Source: an uncultured Eubacteriales bacterium
GTDB taxonomy: Bacteria > Bacillota > Clostridia > Oscillospirales > Oscillospiraceae
Reading direction: 5' to 3'
Length of the DNA stretch: 64,000 nt
Assembly (NCBI GenBank): GCA_900546415.1
Contig: URCY01000003.1
Location: forward strand, 8,998 to 72,997
Made by a program: the position numbers and the translations under genes. Below the pieces are notes generated by a model, which saw nothing but the letters and a program-made list of their open reading frames with translations, was not told the origin of the DNA and searched no databases. Below, piece after piece: positions 60,515 through 64,000 of this stretch (position 1 is its first letter; every line of letters starts with the position of its first letter).

Positions 60515-61147
60515 ATGGGGATTTTTTCCGAGGCGCTGGCAATCCGCCCAGGCGTGACGGCCATCATCGGCAGCGGCGGCAAGACGTCCCTGCTCTACCG
60601 TCTGGCAGACGAGCTGAAGGACGGCGGCTCTGTGCTCGTGACAACCTCGACGCACATCCTGCCGCCCGAGCACCTGCCCGTGCGCACCCGCACGGGGCGC
60701 GTGCGCGGCGTCTGCTGCGTCGGCGCGCCCTGCGGCATCAAGCTCAAGGCGCCCGAGCAGTCCTTCGAGGAGCTGGCCGGGCTGGCCGACTTCGTGCTCG
60801 TCGAGGCAGACGGCTCGGCGCACCTGCCCATCAAGGCGCACGCGGACTATGAGCCGCCGATCCCGCCCAACACGAACAACCGCATTCTCGTCGTGGGCGT
60901 CAGCGGGCTGAACCGCCCGGTCGGCGAGGCCGCGCACCGCGCGGAGCGCTTCCGCGCGCTCTCCGGCAGCGAGCTGACGTCGCCCGAGGCCGTTGCGGCC
61001 GTGATCCGCGCCGAGGCGCTCTGCGACCGCGTCGTGCTGAATCAGGCCGAGACGAATCCGGACGCGGCGCGGCAGCTCGCGGCGCTCCTGCCCTATCCCG
61101 TTCTTCTCACCACATTAAATAAAGGAGAATTGCTATGCTCGTATTGA
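60515..61147 (+). CDS. yqeC: Selenium-dependent hydroxylase accessory protein YqeC
   Basis: A 210-residue P-loop protein, Walker A IIGSGGKTSLLYRLA, with DFVLVEADGSAHLPIKAH as second signature. YqeC occurs with YqeB and SelD in bacteria that have selenium-dependent molybdenum hydroxylases (xanthine or purine type), and is proposed to help put labile Se into the molybdenum site. It overlaps yqeB by 13 bases. No hydroxylase subunit, selD or mob gene is in the window. Confidence 0.9.
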   Translation: MGIFSEALAIRPGVTAIIGSGGKTSLLYRLADELKDGGSVLVTTSTHILPPEHLPVRTRTGRVRGVCCVGAPCGIKLKAPEQSFEELAGLADFVLVEADGSAHLPIKAHADYEPPIPPNTNNRILVVGVSGLNRPVGEAAHRAERFRALSGSELTSPEAVAAVIRAEALCDRVVLNQAETNPDAARQLAALLPYPVLLTTLNKGELLCSY

Positions 61148-61926
61148 TCCGCGGCGCGGGCGACCTTGCCTCCGGCATTGCTCTGCGCCTGCACCACGCG
61201 CACTATCAGATCGTCATGACCGATCTGCCCAAGCCCACCGCCATCCGCCGCACCGTCTGCTTCTCGCAGGCGCTGCTTTTCGGCACGGCCACCGTGGAGG
61301 ACGTGACCGCCCGCCGCGCAGAGAACGCCAAGGAGGCGCTCGCCATCGTCGCCAAGGGGGACATCGCCGTCCTCGCCGATCCGGAGGCCAAGAGCAAGAA
61401 CGCACTCCTGCCCGACGCGCTCGTCGACGCGATCCTCGCCAAGCGCAACCTCGGCACGGCCATCACCGACGCGCCGCTCGTGATTGGCGTCGGGCCGGGC
61501 TTCACGGCGGGCGTCGACTGCCACGTCTGCGTCGAGACGATGCGCGGCCACACGCTCGGCCGCGTGATCACGGAAGGCTCGCCCATCCCCAACACGAACA
61601 TCCCCGGTCTGATCGGCGGCTTTGCCGGAGAGCGCGTCCTGCGCGCACCGGCCGACGGCATTTTCCGCCAGACGCATGAGATCGGCGACACGGTGCAGGC
61701 CGGCGACGTTGTCGCGACGGTCGAGGGCGAACCGATGTGCTGCACGATCAGCGGCATCCTGCGCGGTCTGCTGGCCGACGGCACGCCCGTTTGCAAGGGC
61801 ATGAAGGCCGGAGACGTCGACCCGCGCGGCGAGGCGAGCTACTGCCGCCTCGTCTCGGACAAGGCGCTGGCGATCGGCGGCGGCGTGCTCGAGGCGCTGC
61901 TGCGCTTCAGCGAAATGCGTCCGTAA
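61135..61926 (+). CDS. yqeB: Selenium-dependent molybdenum hydroxylase system protein YqeB (EF2563 family)
   Basis: A 263-residue protein of the EF2563/YqeB family, found only with selenium-dependent molybdenum hydroxylases. Rossmann-type N-terminus LIRGAGDLASGIALRLHHA; later PLVIGVGPGFTAGVDCHVCVET, the stretch NTNIPGLIGGFAGERVLRAPADG, and SDKALAIGGGVLEALL at the end. An AAAGGAG lies before the ATG. Coupled to yqeC by overlap. A maturation role is known from gene occurrence; the reaction is not. Confidence 0.9.
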   Translation: MLVLIRGAGDLASGIALRLHHAHYQIVMTDLPKPTAIRRTVCFSQALLFGTATVEDVTARRAENAKEALAIVAKGDIAVLADPEAKSKNALLPDALVDAILAKRNLGTAITDAPLVIGVGPGFTAGVDCHVCVETMRGHTLGRVITEGSPIPNTNIPGLIGGFAGERVLRAPADGIFRQTHEIGDTVQAGDVVATVEGEPMCCTISGILRGLLADGTPVCKGMKAGDVDPRGEASYCRLVSDKALAIGGGVLEALLRFSEMRP

Positions 61927-61957
61927 CTGCCAAATGCCGTCAAAACGCACGCAGGAC

Positions 61958-61986
61958 TTGTCTTTTTCGCCCCAATGCATTACAAT
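61958..61986 (+). promoter_or_regulatory. Promoter of the FTR-like gene
   Basis: TTGTCT at 61958-61963, 17-base spacer, TACAAT at 61981-61986. Confidence 0.6.
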
Positions 61987-62019
61987 CAGAGCAGCACATC
62001 TGTCAAGGAGGGCAACCAC

Positions 62020-62220
62020 ATGGGAAAGGTTCGTCTCAACGAGGACCGCGAGGTCGTCGCGCTGATCCAGGAGGGTCTGAAGCGCACCGGCGGCTATTGT
62101 CCCTGCCGCCGCGAGCGGAAGGAGGAATACCGCTGCATCTGCGAGGAATTCAAGGCGCAGATCCGCGACCCGAACTTCGAGGGCTATTGCCACTGCCGCC
62201 TGTACTACAAGGAAAAATAA
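62020..62220 (+). CDS. Ferredoxin:thioredoxin reductase catalytic-chain-like mini-protein
   Basis: A 66-residue protein with the six Cys pattern of the FTR catalytic subunit: CPC (27-29), C-I-C (39-41) and CHC (57-59). In plant and cyanobacterial FTR the same pairs hold a [4Fe-4S] cluster next to a redox disulfide that reduces thioredoxins from ferredoxin. The spacing differs (9 and 15 residues between pairs instead of 16 and 8), and the protein is about half the usual length. AAGGAGGG precedes ATG 62020; an earlier in-frame ATG at 61975 overlaps the promoter. No FTR variable subunit is nearby. Electron donor could be the ferredoxin at 23157. Confidence 0.85.
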   Translation: MGKVRLNEDREVVALIQEGLKRTGGYCPCRRERKEEYRCICEEFKAQIRDPNFEGYCHCRLYYKEK

Positions 62221-62262
62221 GCGGCTCGGAGGGACTTCTTGCGCGGCGTATCAAGATGTCAG

Positions 62263-62296
62263 AAAACGGTAGGTTTTTTGGAAAACCTACCGTTTT
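62263..62296. terminator. Terminator with GGTAGG stem (second copy)
   Basis: AAAACGGTAGGTTTT pairs perfectly with AAAACCTACCGTTTT around TTGG, then TCTTTT. Likely bidirectional; 43 bases after the FTR-like gene and 38 bases from the spoIVA end. Confidence 0.9.
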
Positions 62297-62333
62297 TCTT
62301 TTCGAATTGTTCCGGATTTTCCCAGCGCAGGCT

Positions 62334-63806
62334 TTACAGCAGCAGGCAGATCAGACCGTTTGCGCCCTCGTTGATGATCCGGCTGAGCGCGTCGCGCAGC
62401 TTGCTGCGCGCGTCGTCCGGCATCCGCGTCAGCTTGGCGGCGAGGCCGTCGCTGACCAGCTCGAAGACGGATTTTCCAAAAATGTTGCTCTCCCAGAGCT
62501 TCTCGGTGTTGCCCTCGTATTCGCCCAGCAGATAGTGGATCAGCTCCTGCGACTGCTGCTCGTCGCCGACGATCGGACTGATCTCGGCGCGGATGTCCGC
62601 GCGGAGCAGATGGATCGACGGCGCGCTGGCCTTGAGCTTCACGCCGTAGCTGTTGCCGCGCCGGACGATCTCCGGCACCTCGAGCTTCATCTCCTCGGCG
62701 GTCGGCATGACGATGCCGTAGCCGGTGGCGTGCGCCTCGTCGAGCGCCGCAGAGATCTTGTCATATTGCTTTTTGATCTCGGCAAGGCCGGTCAGAAGGG
62801 AGAGCAGCTGGCCGTCGTTCTCGATCTCAAAGCCCGTGCGCTGGCCAAGCACGCGATAGAACAGCCCCTCGCCAAGCTCCGGCTCGCAGCAGACCGTCCC
62901 CGTGCCGAGGTCGACCTCCGTCACGCGGCACTGCGTCACCTGCTCCAGCTCCGTCAGCCTTTGCAGCATCGGCTCGGCCTCGGCAAGCCGCGTGATCTGC
63001 GCGGCCTGCTCCTGCAGGGCGGCATAGAGCGCCGCCTTGAGCGGATGCTCCAGCTCGAGCGCCTGCACCCACGGCGGCAGGAACACCCGCAGCTCGCGCA
63101 GCGGGAAGGCATAGAGCAGCTTCGTCAGAAGCTCCTGCAGCTCGGGCGTCTGCATCCCGAGGCAGTCGGCCGCGACGGCGCTCACGCCGTAGGTCTCGGA
63201 GATGTAATCGGCCAGCGTCTGCGCCTCGGCGCTCTGCGGCGCGGTCGAATTCACCACGACCAGAAACGGCTTGCCCGTTGCCTTCATATCCTCGATGGCG
63301 CGCGCCTCGGCGTCGATGTAATCCGAGCGCGGGATGTCCGTGACCGTGCCGTCGGTCGTGATGACCAGCCCGACCGTGCAGTGCCCCTCCATGACCTTGC
63401 GCGTGCCCAGCTCGGCCGCCTCGGTCATGGGCAGCTCCTCGTCCGCCCACGGCGTGGCGACCATGCGCGGCACGCCGTTCTCCGTCGCGCCGATCGCGCC
63501 GTCAACCATGTAGCCGACCGAGTCGATCAGGCGAACCGAGAGCGTCGCCGTGCCGTCCGGCGAAATCTCGACGGCCTCCTCGGGGACGAATTTCGGCTCG
63601 GCGGTCATGATCGTCTTGCCCGAGCCGCTCTGCGGCAGCTCGTCGCGGGCGCGCTCACGCTGATAAAGATCCTCGATGTTCGGGATGACCAGTTCCTCCA
63701 TCAGGCGCTTGATAAAGGTCGATTTGCCCGTTCGCACCGGCCCGACCACCCCGATGTAAATATCGCCGCCCGTCCTGCGGGCAATGTCGGCGTAGATGTT
63801 GCTCAT
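62334..63806 (-). CDS. spoIVA: Stage IV sporulation protein A
   Basis: A 490-residue spore-coat basement-layer ATPase. N-terminal GTPase-like domain with Walker A GVVGPVRTGKSTFIKRL and the TIMTAEPKFVP and LIDSVGYMVDGAIG segments; long middle and C-terminal assembly regions ending in INEGANGLICLLL. SpoIVA polymerises on the outer forespore membrane and anchors the coat, which shows that the organism can make endospores. GAGGGAGGG precedes the ATG. Upstream is a likely sigma-E promoter. Confidence 0.97.
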   Translation of the reverse strand: MSNIYADIARRTGGDIYIGVVGPVRTGKSTFIKRLMEELVIPNIEDLYQRERARDELPQSGSGKTIMTAEPKFVPEEAVEISPDGTATLSVRLIDSVGYMVDGAIGATENGVPRMVATPWADEELPMTEAAELGTRKVMEGHCTVGLVITTDGTVTDIPRSDYIDAEARAIEDMKATGKPFLVVVNSTAPQSAEAQTLADYISETYGVSAVAADCLGMQTPELQELLTKLLYAFPLRELRVFLPPWVQALELEHPLKAALYAALQEQAAQITRLAEAEPMLQRLTELEQVTQCRVTEVDLGTGTVCCEPELGEGLFYRVLGQRTGFEIENDGQLLSLLTGLAEIKKQYDKISAALDEAHATGYGIVMPTAEEMKLEVPEIVRRGNSYGVKLKASAPSIHLLRADIRAEISPIVGDEQQSQELIHYLLGEYEGNTEKLWESNIFGKSVFELVSDGLAAKLTRMPDDARSKLRDALSRIINEGANGLICLLL

Positions 63807-63869
63807 ATAGACCCTCCCTCTGACAAATCGGGGCGGCTGCGGCTGCCCCGTCCTACCGTCTCGTGCTAA

Positions 63870-63898
63870 AGCCTATGCGCCTGCGGTCAAGTCTATGA
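63870..63898 (-). promoter_or_regulatory. Possible sigma-E promoter of spoIVA
   Basis: Minus strand TCATAGA (63898-63892), 14-base spacer, CATAGGCT (63877-63870). This is close to the sigma-E pattern (-35 KMATATT, -10 CATACAHT); spoIVA is a mother-cell gene in relatives. Confidence 0.5.
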
Positions 63899-63942
63899 CA
63901 AGCCGTTGCGGACAAAGCCGGTGCGCTGCGCCCGCGCAAAAT

Positions 63943-64000
63943 GGCGCTGCGCTCCTCGCAATGACAGAAAAATGGTAGGTTTTGCAATAAAACCTACCAT
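63943..64000. repeat. Palindrome-plus-terminator repeat, third copy (cut by window end)
   Basis: GCGCTGCGCTCCTCGCAATGACA (63943-63965) matches the right half of 17374-17405. It is followed by ATGGTAGGTTTT/AAAACCTACCAT (63972-64000), the same terminator stem as at 17411-17444. The 194 bases after the spoIVA start hold only this and the promoter. Confidence 0.75.

Overview
The window comes from a G+C-rich, Gram-positive, endospore-forming member of the Firmicutes, most likely an anaerobic gut Clostridia of the Oscillospiraceae/Ruminococcaceae type. The evidence is spoIVA, whiA, rny, ricT and yqhQ, the infC-rpmI-rplT cluster with a leader attenuator, two-Cys-cluster ferredoxins, strong TTGACA-17-TATAAT promoters, and selenium-hydroxylase maturation genes (yqeB/yqeC). 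Almost all of it is ordinary chromosomal backbone with short intergenic gaps. The clear exception is one A+T-richer gene at 31344-35255.

Layout. 1-2659: end of the F1Fo ATP synthase operon (atpD', atpC), then thyA and folA. 2743-2908: a tRNA-Leu(GAG) transcription unit. 2995-8112: a dlt-like operon (adenylating enzyme, carrier protein, MBOAT, and an SGNH domain fused to a polysaccharide deacetylase). 8157-11661: ridA, a FlK-type thioesterase, rimM, trmD, a sirtuin and trmO. 11810-14342: a second MBOAT plus an AlgJ/AlgX-like protein. 14411-16523 (minus): ddl, a DUF1934 gene and an unknown gene. 16758-19718: small genes, repeats, a lipoprotein and murI. 19800-21140: infC-rpmI-rplT with leader and terminator. 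21173-31120: a Clp ATPase, ferredoxin, two methyltransferases, rny, two GNAT-type genes, holB and ricT. 31344-35255: a helicase-nuclease resembling Mokosh type II defence. 35475-39066: a heterodimeric ABC exporter. 40193-47784 (minus): a long collinear run from a two-component system through yqhQ, prmC, recA, recX, rimO and pgsA. 47922-53589 (minus): murB, a RapZ C-domain gene, whiA and dnaE. 53734-54897 (minus): udk and a ModE-like regulator. 55243-60243 (minus): a 1666-residue S8 protease with SLH repeats. 60515-62220: yqeC, yqeB and a ferredoxin:thioredoxin-reductase-like mini-protein. 62334-63806 (minus): spoIVA.

The most unusual content is the dlt-like locus. It has the parts of a D-alanylation machine, but the Cys that selects D-Ala in DltA aligns with Ser, the MBOAT has Gln where the catalytic His is expected, and the terminal gene joins an SGNH domain to a PgaB-like deacetylase. 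A second MBOAT/SGNH pair with intact key residues lies 4 kb away, so the cell probably runs two distinct extracellular acyl-modification systems. Other notable items are a predicted AUC start codon in infC, a promoter whose -10 lies in a terminator loop, a predicted leaderless regulator gene, an array of mini-hairpins spaced by GTGAAAT, and two families of dispersed intergenic repeats.

Coordinates of genes are read directly from the sequence. Functions rest on motif recognition without database searching.
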